Part shown: positions 1-9,900 of the stretch, piece after piece
Position numbering within the stretch: position 1 is the first letter of the stretch
How the letters are laid out: every line of letters starts with the position of its first letter
DNA from: Silene noctiflora
Taxonomy: Eukaryota > Streptophyta > Magnoliopsida > Caryophyllales > Caryophyllaceae
Direction: 5' to 3'
Assembly: GCA_009801015.1 (NCBI GenBank)
Contig: VHZZ01003909.1
Coordinates: forward strand, 40,277 to 65,052
Length of the DNA stretch: 24,776 bases
Notes under the pieces: generated by a model
Database searches by the model: none
The model's input: the letters and a program-made list of their open reading frames with translations, nothing else
What the model was told of the DNA's origin: nothing
Position numbers and translations under genes: made by a program

Positions 1-31
1 AGTGGGTTCGTTATTGTCTTATGATTCTCTT

Positions 32-51
32 CGTCTCGGGAAACCGAGACG
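32..51. repeat. Perfect 8-bp stem with GAAA loop
   Basis: CGTCTCGG (32-39) and CCGAGACG (44-51) are exact reverse complements separated by GAAA. As RNA this would be a short stem closed by a GNRA-type tetraloop. It lies about 70 bases upstream of the ATG of the broken zinc-finger gene, so it could sit in its leader, or it could be chance. No function can be assigned. Confidence 0.4.
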
Positions 52-119
52 CGTGACGCTCCCCATACCCGAGGAGGCCCTGGCCAGGCACCTTGAAGTG
101 TGGGGGTATTACATGCACA

Positions 120-514
120 ATGTCAACTAATTCAATAAACTCAACAGAAACCTCAAGTAGAAGAAGAGTATGCAACTGTGGCATCCCTATTGCACTAAAA
201 ACGTCTTGGACTAATAAAATCCAGGAAGAAAATTCTACGCTTGCAAGTTCTGGAATCCAGGAGCAGGTTTTCGTGGATGTAATTTCTTTGAATGGGTTGA
301 TTTGGACATTGAATGGCAGAGGGAAGTAATAAGCCACTTGTTGAAAGAAAATATGGATCTAAAGAATGAAATGGGTCAAGTTAAGAACGGAAATGGTGGC
401 AATTTCTAGGAGATGAAGGATGAGATTGAGATGTTGAAGGCAGAGAAGAAGAAAGCCAAACTCTTTATAGGCTTAGTGTTTTCGATTTTATTTGTTATGT
501 ATTTCAGATCTTAA
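120..514 (+). pseudogene. GRF-type zinc-finger protein, frameshifted and with an in-frame stop
   Basis: Reading from the ATG at 120, the protein starts with a Ser/Thr/Asn-rich leader, then RVCNCGIPIALKTSW, the first half of a plant GRF zinc finger (C-x-C-G, then LKTSWT). At about 214-221 the frame is lost: one base is missing in the A-run where the family has an N-P-G-R motif. In the next frame the domain resumes with NPGRKFYACKFWNPGAGFRG, a further cysteine, and then FFEWVD, followed by a charged helix that looks like a coiled coil. A TAG stop at 407-409 interrupts it. Beyond the stop the same frame continues with a Lys/Glu-rich helix and a hydrophobic C-terminal segment (LFIGLVFSILFVMYF), ending at TAA 512-514. 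Domain order (leader, GRF finger, coiled coil, C-terminal membrane anchor) and total length of about 130 residues are those of the small GRF proteins common in plant genomes, whose role is mostly unknown; GRF fingers elsewhere bind single-stranded nucleic acid. Two independent lesions make a pseudogene likely, but a single-base error in the A-run cannot be excluded. Confidence 0.8.
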
Positions 515-1900
515 ATTAACAAGTATTTCTTATGTATTGTACCAAACTATTGAGATGAAATGCAAATGCTATGTTTAAAAACATTGATTATCATTCACTC
601 CATAATTTCATTGTGCTCATTGCAAAATAAGGGACTGGGATTATAACAATATTCTACCAGTCCTAAGGCTTTAGTTGAAGTGAAAGATGTTCACATAAAA
701 CTTCCAGTCAAAACATTACCAACTACAACTAGAACTAGAACTACAACTAATACATTAGCAACTACAACCAGAACTAGAACTACAACTACAACTACAACTA
801 ATACATTAGCTTGATGTCCTTCACATTGTTGTACTAGTTGAAGCTTGACTACCTTGTGGATGTTCTTGTGTCTTGCAAAAAAAAAAAATAGTCTGTAAAA
901 AAAATGAAGAGAGGGGTTAAAGGAGGAGAGAGAGGGAGAAGAATATAGTCTGTAAAAAAAATGAATTCAAGTAGTCCTCACACGTGAGAAGTAGAGGAAA
1001 TAGGGTCAATGCCGGAGATTGACCTTTTTTTGCCGGAAAGTAGGTTTTGGTATCTTTAAACAAAACTTAAAAAACTAAAGGTGGTATCTTGCAAAAAAAA
1101 AAATCTTAGGTAGTGTATTTACAAGTAACACAAAACTTAGGTAGCATTTGACAAAAAACCCTTTTTTTTATATAAAATGGCATAAAATGAGGTCTTTTTA
1201 AGTAGTCGTACTATATAACGGTCTTTTAGAATAATTTGCTATATAGTATAATCCGTACCTATTTTATTTATTTAGGATTTTATGTTGATAAAAAATATAT
1301 TTATACACCAATAAATGAAAAAAAAAAAAAAAAAACTAAAACAGGTAAATTAGGCCAAACACTATAAATTATCAAAAGCACTTATGATGCGCTTAACCAA
1401 ACATACATACCCCTAATTTTTAGAAAAAACTGTTTTTTTGAAAATCACTTTGGAAAATAAAAACTATATTTTAGAAATACGGTCAAACATGCTCTAAATC
1501 AATTTGATTTTATTCGGGTTGATCTTAGTATCAGTTTCAGTTTGATAAGGATTGAGTTCGTTTCGTTTACCTACTTTCATCAGTTTTTACTATTTCATAT
1601 CGGGTATAGTTTGAATCGGGTGAATTAAAATTTGGATGAGAATTATGTCATAAAGTAATAAATAAAGGAGTGAATGAATAAACCACAAGAGTGGGACTGC
1701 AAGAGTCTTTATAAGAGTAAAATAAATATTTCAAATTCAAGAATCGGACTCGGTTGGCTAATTCAAGTGTAGTCGGATTCAGATGTCTTTTGGGTATATT
1801 AATTCAATTCATTTCGATTCAATTCGAATTTGAATAAAGCTTAAAGTATTATTTAAGTTACTTATATAGCTACATTGAGTATTTGATCGAAAATTCAAAT
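515..1900. other. AT-rich intergenic region without a recognisable gene
   Basis: I see no coding sequence here. The stretch contains a short ACTACAAC/AGAACT-rich direct repeat (719-810), a pair of ATAGTCTGTAAAAAAAATGAA direct repeats near 888 and 944, and several poly-A runs. Around 1345-1495 there is a segment with GGCCAAACACT and CGGTCAAACATGCTC ends that resembles plant non-autonomous DNA-transposon relics, without clear target duplications. Confidence 0.5.
719..810. repeat. Degenerate ACTACAAC/AGAACT repeat, two ~45-bp copies
   Basis: Two consecutive blocks share the order ACTACAAC, AGAACTAGAACTACAACT and AATACATTAGC. The second block carries two extra ACTACA units. It looks like a minisatellite built on a hexamer. 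Confidence 0.6.
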
Positions 1901-1979
1901 ATGTTTTATCGAGATAAATGCATTTACTGCCATTGTAAAAGTTATTTTTTTCTAAATTTGCCATTGTGAACTTTTTGTT

Positions 1980-2607
1980 TCTATTACTGCCATTATGTAA
2001 TTGAAATTGTTTCATCTATTGCCACCACTTAAATTATTGACCTGCTATACTAAGTAAACATATATTTTCTATTTTTTTTTCTTTTAATCGTAAATAATAT
2101 TGTTTCATTTATTTACATTTACAAGTCTAATCTAATTACATCTAATATTTGCCAATCTAATATTTGCATACCTTTCAAATTATTTACAATAAAAAGAACA
2201 AAAATAAATGAAACAATATTATTTACGATAAAAAGAAAAATATTATTGACGATAAAAAAAAAATATATTATACGTAATTAGACGTAAATTTAGATTGGTA
2301 AATATTAGACGTAATTAGATTAGACTTATAAATGTAAATAAATGAAACAATATTATTTACGATAAAAAGAAAAATATTATTGACGATAAAAAAAAAATAT
2401 ATTATACGTAATTAGACGTAAATTTAGATTGGTAAATATTAGACGTAATTAGATTAGACTTATAAATGTAAATAAATGAAACAATATTATTTACGATAAA
2501 GGGAAAAATAAAATAAAAAATGTATGTTTACCTGGTATAGGAGGTCAATAATGTACGTGATGGAAATAGATGAAACAATTTCAATTACAAAGTGGTAAAT
2601 AATATTG
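1980..2607. repeat. Large imperfect inverted repeat (fold-back element)
   Basis: The left arm, about 1980-2160 (ATTACTGCCATTATGTAATT ... TCTAATCTAATTACATC), is repeated in reverse complement at about 2425-2607 (ATTAGACGTAATTAGATTAG ... CAATTTCAATTACA). Shared blocks in order are a TTTACGAT/ATCGTAAA segment, a GTTTACTTAGTATAGCAGGTC-like segment and GATGAAACAATTTCAATTAC. Arms are about 180 bp with scattered mismatches, so this is an old fold-back or MITE-like transposon. I could not define exact ends or a target-site duplication. No transposase is encoded. Confidence 0.7.
2207..2499. repeat. Tandem duplication with 134-bp period
   Basis: Starting at AATGAAACAATATTATTTAC, a unit of 134 bp occurs at 2207-2340 and again at 2341-2474, essentially identical; a third copy starts at 2475 and is lost after about 25 bases. 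The unit is derived from the right arm of the surrounding inverted repeat. The near-identity of the two copies, compared with the diverged left arm, means the duplication is much younger than the fold-back. Confidence 0.9.
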
Positions 2608-2609
2608 AC

Positions 2610-2840
2610 TCGGACTTCATCACCCGAGTTTGACCCGACCCGACTCGACCCGTACATCACCCGAGCTTTCTTGACCCGTAATTGACCCTACCCGATAATG
2701 ACCCGTCCTAAGCCACCAAACCCGTGAATGACTCAACAAAACATAACTCTAATTGAACCAAAACGGCTTGAAATGTTTTATCTCTTATTCATTAACCCGA
2801 AAATGATTAGACCTGAAACAACCTGACCAGCTTGATCTCA
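2610..2840. mobile_element. GACCC-rich hAT-like relic, partial
   Basis: This stretch is dense in ACCCGA, GACCC and CTCGACCCG motifs. It shares the blocks CTTATTCATT-ACCCGAAAATGA and ACCTGAAACAA with the better-defined element at 5981-6369. It shares, in inverted orientation, the CATAACTCTAATTGAACC block with the element at 3630-3967. Neither terminal repeat is clear, so this is a family member with missing or decayed ends. It borders the left end of the 300-bp tandem array. Confidence 0.5.
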
Positions 2841-3629
2841 TAACCTCATGGGGTGTAGCAGTTTGGGAGTTCGTATCAATTATGTTTCTTTTCCTCCCAA
2901 TTTTTCTATCATGTGTCAAAGGTCATTGCATTAGTTACTGTATTCGATTTTCAGTCATAAATAAGAAGTATTCATCTATTTTTAAAAAGTGTCTGATTTT
3001 CACATTTATAGCATACCAGCACCCTCGAATGTCCAATATTACATCTCAAAATTTGTGTGGCTGCTTTATCTAGCCGGTGAAAACGTCTGTATGATTTACG
3101 GACATTTTTGTTCCGAGACCCTGGTATCTCAAAAACCGTGTATTATACACTAAAATTTATCGGGTCATGTTTCATTTGCTCCAAGTTTCCCACCACGTGT
3201 CCAGGGTCGCTGCATTAGTTATTGTATTCGATTTTAGCCCTAAATAACAAGTTATCATCTATTTTTAAGGACTACTCGATTTTCGTCCCAAACTAATTTA
3301 TCGCATACAGGCACTCCCAAACGTCCTCTGTGTCTTCTCAAAATTTGTGTGACTGATTTAACTAACCCCAGGAATCGTCTGTGTAATTTATGAACATTTT
3401 TGTCCTGGTACTCTGAAATCTCGAAAACCGTGTATTACACTTAAATTTGAGCCGTATGGAACGTCGTATCGTGTCATGTTTCTTTACCTCTCAGTTTTAT
3501 ACCACGTGGCAGGGGTCGTTTCATAAGTTACCGTATACGATTTTCAACCCGAATTAAGAAATATTTATCAATTTATAAGAAATATCCGATTTTCGTCCGA
3601 GACTAGTTTATCGTGTACGACAGTACGAG

Positions 3630-3967
3630 TAGACCTGGTAAATCGGGTCAACAGGCCGGGTTCGGGTCGGACCAGTTCGACTCTTTCATTGATTTCGGGT
3701 TAATTCGAGTTAGCTCGGGTCATTTCCGGTTTCGGGTCTATTTCGGGTTGTTAGTCGGGTCAGTTTCGGGTCAAGCGGGTCGGGTTATTTTGGGTCGTGT
3801 CATTTTCGGGCCAATGAATAAGAAAGAAAAATTCATTTCAAGTCTTTTTGGTTCAATTAGAGTTATGTTTTGTCGGGTCTTCGGGTTTTCGGGTCACATT
3901 CGGGTGATGTAGTTCGGGTCATTCCGGGTCTCGGGTCAATCGGGTCGGGTTACTTTTGTCAGGTCTA
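3630..3967. mobile_element. Non-autonomous hAT-type element, GGGTC-rich, 338 bp
   Basis: The ends are TAGACCTGGTAAA (left) and TTTGTCAGGTCTA (right), giving a terminal inverted repeat beginning TAGACCTG. It is flanked by AGTACGAG (3622-3629) and TGTACGAG (3968-3975), an 8-bp target duplication with one mismatch, as expected for the hAT superfamily. The interior is filled with TCGGGTC/TTTCGGGT motifs and codes for nothing. It is inserted into the third unit of the 300-bp tandem array, so it post-dates the array. Confidence 0.85.
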
Positions 3968-5285
3968 TGTACGAGTAACCTCAAATGTCACTTGTTGCTT
4001 CTCAAAAATTGTGTAGATGCTTTACCCGAGAAACCGTCCGTATGATTTACAAACATTTTTGTTTCGACACTCTGAAATCCTTAAAACCGTGTATTATACA
4101 GTTAAATTTGAGCGGTTTGAGAGGTCGTACGTGGTCATGTTGCTTTTCCACTATGTTATTACACCACGTGTCCACGTGTCTGTGATCGCTTCATGAGTTA
4201 CCATATTCGATTTCAGCCATAAATAACAAGTTATCATCTTTTTTTAAAGACTACTCGATTTTCGTCTCAAACTAGTTTATCAAATACCAGAACACTCAAA
4301 TGTCCTCTGTTTGTTCTCAAAGTTTGTGTGACTGCTTTATCTGACCCGAGGAATCGTCTTTATGATTAATGAATATTTTTGTTCCGGAACCCTAAAATCC
4401 CGAAAAACGTGTATTATACACTTAAATTTGAGTCATTTGGGAGGTCGTGTCGGCTCATATTTCTTTTCCCCCTGTTTTTATACCACGTGCGTGTTAGGTG
4501 TAACTTCATTAGTTACCGTATTTTATTTGCAGCCTTAAATTATAAGTATTCATCTATTTTTAAGGAATACTTGATTTTCTTGCGAGACTCGTTTACTTCA
4601 TTAGTTACCGTATCTTATCAAAGTTTGCGTGACTCCTTTATCTGACCCGAGAAAACGTCCGTATGATTTACGAACGTTTTTTGTTACGAGACCCTGAAAT
4701 CCCGAAAACCGTATATTATACACTTAAATTTAAGCCGTTTGGGAGGTCGTACCGATTTATGTTTTTTCTTTTTCTAGTTTTTCCAACCACGTTGGTCGTT
4801 TCATGATTTACCGTATTCTATTTCAACCCTAAATAAGAAAAAATCATCTTTTTTTAAGGACTACTCGATTTTCGTCTTAGACTAGTTTATCGTATACCGA
4901 CACACTCAAATGTACTCTGTTTCTTCTCAAAATTTTCGTGACAGCTTTATTTGACCCGAGAAATCGTCTGCATGATTTCTGAATATCTTTGTTCCATAAC
5001 CCTGAAATCCCGAAAACCGTGCACTATACACTTAAATTTGAGCCGTTTGAAAGGTCGTACCGGGTCATGTTTTTTTTCCTGCCAGTTTTTCTACAACGTG
5101 TCAGGGGTTGTTTCATGAGTTACCGTATTCGATTTGCAGCCCTAAATAAGAAGTATCTATCTATTTTTAAGGAGTATCTGATTTTCGTCCAATACTCGTT
5201 TATTGCATACCGGCACCCTCAAATGTCCTCTGTTTCTTCTCAAAGTTTGTGTGACTACTTTATCTGACCTGAGGAATCGTCTGTA

Positions 5286-5405
5286 TGATTTATGAATACT
5301 TTTTTTCCGGAACCCTAAAATCCCTATGATTTATGAATACTTTATCTGACTTGAGGAATCGTCTGTATTCATATATTTTTAAGGAGTACTTAATTTTCGT
5401 CCGAA
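5286..5405. repeat. Internal partial duplication in the ~300-bp array
   Basis: The segment CCTATGATTTATGAATACTT with TATCTGAC-TGAGGAATCGTCTGTAT repeats sequence found just upstream (about 5262-5303) and then jumps straight to TTTTTAAGGAGTACTT of the next unit. This truncated copy explains why the interval between the sixth and seventh array landmarks is about 520 instead of 300 bp. It points to unequal crossing-over within the array. Confidence 0.6.
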
Positions 5406-5980
5406 ACTCGTTTATCGCGTACCGATACCCTCAAAACTCAGTTACTTTTCAAAATTTGTGTGGTTGTCTTATCTGACATGAGGAACCGTCAGTATGATTT
5501 ACAGGCATTTTTGTTATGCAACCATGAAATCCCGAAAATCATGTATTAGACACTTAAATTTGACCGTTTGGGAGGTCGTACCGGGTCATGTTCTTTCTTA
5601 CCAGTTTTTCTACTGTGTGTCTGAGGTCACTTCATGAGTTATCGTATTCGATTTTCAGCCCTAAATAACAAGTTATCATTTGTTTTTAAAGAGTACATGA
5701 TTTCGTCCAAGATTTGTTTCTCGCGTACCTGCACCCTCAAATGTCGTCTGTTGCTTTTCAAAATTTGTGTTGCTGTTTTAGCTACCCGAGCAACCGTCCG
5801 TATGATTTTGGAACCCTGAAATCTCGAAAACCGTGTATTATAAATTTAAATTTGAGCCGTTTGAGAGGTTATACCGAAACATGTTTCTTTTCCTCCATGT
5901 TTTTGTACCACGTATGAGAGGTCGCTTCATGAGTTACCTTATTCAATTTTCAGCCCTAAATAGAGAGTATTCATCTGTAC

Positions 5981-6369
5981 TAGACCTGCCAAAAGCAACC
6001 TACTCGATTGACCCGACTCGAGACCCGAAATTGGCTTGTACTACATCATCCGAATGTGACCTGAATCCCGATCTAACCCGAACTTTCTTAACTTGTAACT
6101 GACCCGATCTGAAACCGCCTAAACCAAAAATGACCCGATCCGAGCATAACTTTTATTGAACCGAAAAGACTTAAAATGACTTTTTCTCTTATTCATTGAC
6201 CCGAAAATGAAATAACCCGACCTCTTTGACCTGAAACAAACCCAACTAACAAACCTCAAACAGATCCAAACTCGAATGATCGGATCCGACCCAAATTAAC
6301 CCAAAATCTATGAGAGACATGAACTAACCGGACCGAAATCCGATCTGATTGAGTCATTTGCCTAGTCTA
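5981..6369. mobile_element. GACCC-rich hAT-like element, ~389 bp
   Basis: The left end TAGACCTGCCAAA and the right end TTTGCCTAGTCTA form a terminal inverted repeat of the same type as the element at 3630-3967. The interior is rich in ACCCGA and shares blocks with 2610-2840. Flanking octamers (ATCTGTAC and AATTCAAT) do not match, so the target duplication is absent or the insertion was followed by a deletion. It sits exactly where the 300-bp tandem array stops. Confidence 0.7.
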
Positions 6370-6964
6370 AATTCAATACCCTTAAAATAAAGGAGAACTG
6401 CAGTGGATACCCTCGCGTTCTCAACATATTCCATTGTGACTTCATCAAAATGATTATTTTTACAATTCGAACTTTACAGATTAAATGAAAAATTAATATG
6501 ATCGACTGCCAAAATCAAATCGAGACAATATAAATAAAACTTAAAAAGATATTTGAGACAGTTGAGTATCAAAGGCCGAGGGAATTGTAAGAGACACATT
6601 TTTTGGACGACTGAAGGTGTCGTATTTTCATGGCGAAAATTTGCACTATTGCTTACCTTCCTCCATACACATACCCGAGAGAAGAAACTAATACTAGGAA
6701 TTCATAAAATCGGAGAAAAACCTTAGTTCTACCAATTTACAGAAAGCTGAGTGCTGCTACGGTAGTAACTTTAACCACCAAATCTAACAGAGTCAATTGT
6801 GTCCTCAAATGAATGGAAAGTGTTGAACAAATGACTAATTCATTGATTAATACCTTCGTAGATTTGGAAGCCGTAATTTTCTTCGTACTTACTGTTGAAT
6901 ATGTTCTCGAGATCTGAGACTAAGCTCCTATGTGGAAGGAAAAGTTTTTTAAGGTGAAGTTAGT
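6370..6964 (-). other. Downstream and probable 3' untranslated region of CNOT9
   Basis: No other gene is visible here. On the minus strand this follows directly after the CNOT9 stop codon, so part of it must be the 3' untranslated region. I see no AATAAA on that strand close to the stop and do not place a cleavage site. Confidence 0.5.
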
Positions 6965-9900
6965 TCACCGCATAAGCTCAAATCCAGCTCCGGCTGGGAA
7001 CGTGACTTGAGATCTGGCTCTGACATTGTGAAGCAGCTGTTGAAGCCATCTCGTTGTCGTTGGATCATCCTGAAACCACAATTACAATTTCCATATAAAT
7101 ATCAGGACAAAACGGAAAGAATTGGGTATGTGCTACAATGTACAAAATCAAGGTTTATCGCTACTTGTTTTATATCGGTTTTGTCAACAATCGGCTGTAA
7201 CGGCCAAATATCAACTACATTTGGCAGCTTTTAAATATTGGAATATGTCGGTGCGGGAATCTGAAAATTCTTAACGTAAAGGCCAATATTTATACCCTAG
7301 TATGATGCTAACTACCCTGATCGAAGTAGTTTGTTGTTTTTATAGGGCTTATTAGCATCATACTTGAATGTTCTATAGGATTCGATAACTTTCCGTTTAC
7401 TTGAATGTTCTTGTGTGAACATCATTTTTCAGGCATATCTATTTTTGAAATTTTGGTACTATTTTATGCTCCAAAAAAAAAAATGTTTTGAATCCAAATA
7501 AGTACCAAAATTTCAAAAATAGATATGCCTGAAAAATGATGTCCACACAAAACATTCAAGTAAACGGAAAGTTATCGAATCCTATAGGCATTCCAACGCT
7601 GAGAAACAACCAATTAGTTCTCCATGTATCTCACTAAATTTACCAGCTCCTATAGGAATTCTAATATTAGGATATTTCTTGGAAAAACAGATATGAAGCT
7701 TATGAACCAAAACGAATTGACAACTTACACCGAGGCAACCAGCAAAGGCGGGATCTTTGAGCAGGGACGGCAGGCAGGATATCAGTGCATCACAAGCTCT
7801 GCAAGAAAATAAAAGATGGTCTCCTAATAAGCCTAAACAGTAACATTAGAATCAAAAAAGTATCCACCACTCAGATCACTTAACCGACCTTAAATTTTCC
7901 GAAAGTCGAAGGTAGCATCTAATAATATGCTTCAGCAACCGAGAACAAGGCTTGTCTTGTTCAGACAATGCAGCAACCATATTAGCTAGAACTCTTCCAA
8001 CTGCAAAAAACCGATCCGCAGTAGTACAGATGTAATCCAATCCCACATCATCCAGAAGAATCTTCTGGACAATAAATGTAGCTACCTGGCAGGGAAGAAG
8101 GATAACATAACTCAAAGTTGCAACATAAATAAGACTGAACAAGCTAACGAGGTGTGTCAATCCAAAACATATCATGCATTCCTGCCATGCGATAATAATC
8201 TTAAGAAGTCCCAACACATTTTGGGGTCCAAGTGTCGTGTTTATCCTAAAGTCCAGTGAAGTGGTAAACAAAAACTCCTTTTAAGTGATGAACTACAAAG
8301 TAGAAAGAAATTTATGAATAAAATCCACTGCTCGTAAAACATAATATGTATGTTTGCATAAAAAAGAATGTGAAAGAGAATGCTGGAAAAAGAGGGACAA
8401 AGAACACAGACAAAGCGACATACAACAAAACTGAAGTCGTACATATGGAAGGAGGATAAAGGTTAGAGAACAGGGAACGGGAGAGGAGGCAAAAAAAGTT
8501 AACCTCTTCACAAGTAAAATGATCAAAGATGGAATTTACCGTTTTTGACAATTCGCTGCCCAATTCCATTGTACGGAGGCACAACGGAATTATCTCTGTC
8601 GAGAGAAGGAAACTTATAACTTCTGAATCATCAACCTGCATAAACTCCTGGTTTAAAAAAAAACATATGCCAAAAGACAAACAAACAGTAGCACAACAGC
8701 CACCACCACGAATATGGGATCCAACACAAGCATATAAGCCAATGACCGCAGTGCATGAGCACAAACATAAATAGAATAAGTTTCGAGAATAGAGATGAAA
8801 CAGAGATTTCCAAATCAAAATTCCCGGTAAGAATACAGAAGAAAAACACATTCATGAGATATTCACTCTATAATGGCTTTTTTGCCAGAACAAATGTTCA
8901 AGAAACCTAGGAATCTTTTGAAAAAAAACATTACAAAAGGCAGGAGCTTTAAAAAAGCAAAATAAGTGTATTGAAAAGGTATTTGTTACTGATTAACTTG
9001 AAATTGATAACAGCATCATGTACGGTTAAAAATTAGCAATAATCATACCTTTACTAGTGCACCAATGACACCCAAGCTTGTAAGTCGCAGATATTCAAAA
9101 GGCTTGGATTTGCTTGTAGTATTAAGAAATGGATACAAATATAGCGGAATATGAGCTGCAGGAGAAATTTGCATTATGTTAAATGTCAATAGAAACCAAA
9201 AATTCTATGATGCATAGCTTATTACACCTACAAATCCATAAACATGGTAAGTGATGCGGAGTAGTAGATTTTCGTTCAAAGAGGAGTAGATCCTATATTT
9301 AACAAAAAGAAAGTGCATCCACATTTAAATGCAGAAGCTAGCCACATGGATAAATTAAAAGGCCATGTTAGCATATGTGCAGAGGCTTACCATTCAAGAA
9401 GAGCATACGGGTGTCAGGATGAGATGCTACACACTGCATAAGGTAACAAATGAATGCAAAATTAGTAAACATACATAGAAGCACACAAAAAAAACATAAA
9501 TCATCAACTGTATGACAAAATTGGTAAGGAATCGGCACAGGCAGCCAAATAGAAACAACAAAGGGAAGATCATGAGAACACAATATGGCAGAATATTACA
9601 AGAACAACCAGGAATAATAGACAATTGCTGTCACTCCAAGTTTAGATAACCAAGCCGAGTGGAGGCCGGAGGGTGGTGGGGACCATTTGTGGAGATTGTT
9701 AGGGAATGACAAGTGGACAATAGGTTATGTGAATGATCAAATTACCCTTCAAAAACATTCTCGATAAAGAAAGGTAAACAAGTGAATGAGACACCCAAAT
9801 ATGGAATAGGTATGGAATAGGTAAACAAATGACTGGGGTGGAGGGAATACTATATTGTGTCTTAATTGTCAAATACTGTAAAAGAAATCATCTTAGGGCA

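Larger units (their letters stand above)
2860..5980. repeat. Diverged tandem array, about eight units of ~300 bp
   Basis: A landmark of the form CCGAAAACCGTGTATTATACACTTAAATTTGAG recurs near 3140, 3431, 4091, 4411, 4711, 5021, 5541 and 5832. After subtracting the 338-bp transposon and its 8-bp duplication in the third interval, and a partial extra copy near 5286-5405, spacing is about 290-320 bp. Each unit also holds GAGTTACCGTATTCGATTT, TCATCTATTTTTAAGGA, ATTTTCGTCC, TGACCCGAGAAATCGTCTG and ACCACGTGTC in the same order. Units differ by many substitutions and small indels, so the array is old. Open frames of 60-92 codons recur inside several units, but all end within the unit. Most likely it is a short relict satellite. 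Confidence 0.85.

Noticed and set aside
11..337. 108-residue minus-strand frame
   Set aside because: It is antisense to the GRF zinc-finger pseudogene, whose sense strand has clear family motifs.
2882..3073. Small secreted or membrane protein in the first array unit
   Set aside because: The frame is a piece of the 300-bp tandem repeat, and other units break it at different places.
3613..3912. 99-residue Gly/Phe/Arg-rich protein
   Set aside because: It is the translation of the GGGTC repeats of the hAT-type element at 3630-3967.
8312..8851. 179-residue minus-strand open frame as a separate membrane protein
   Set aside because: It is CNOT9 exon 6 (8540-8635) plus readthrough into the T-rich introns on either side; the hydrophobic parts are intron translation.
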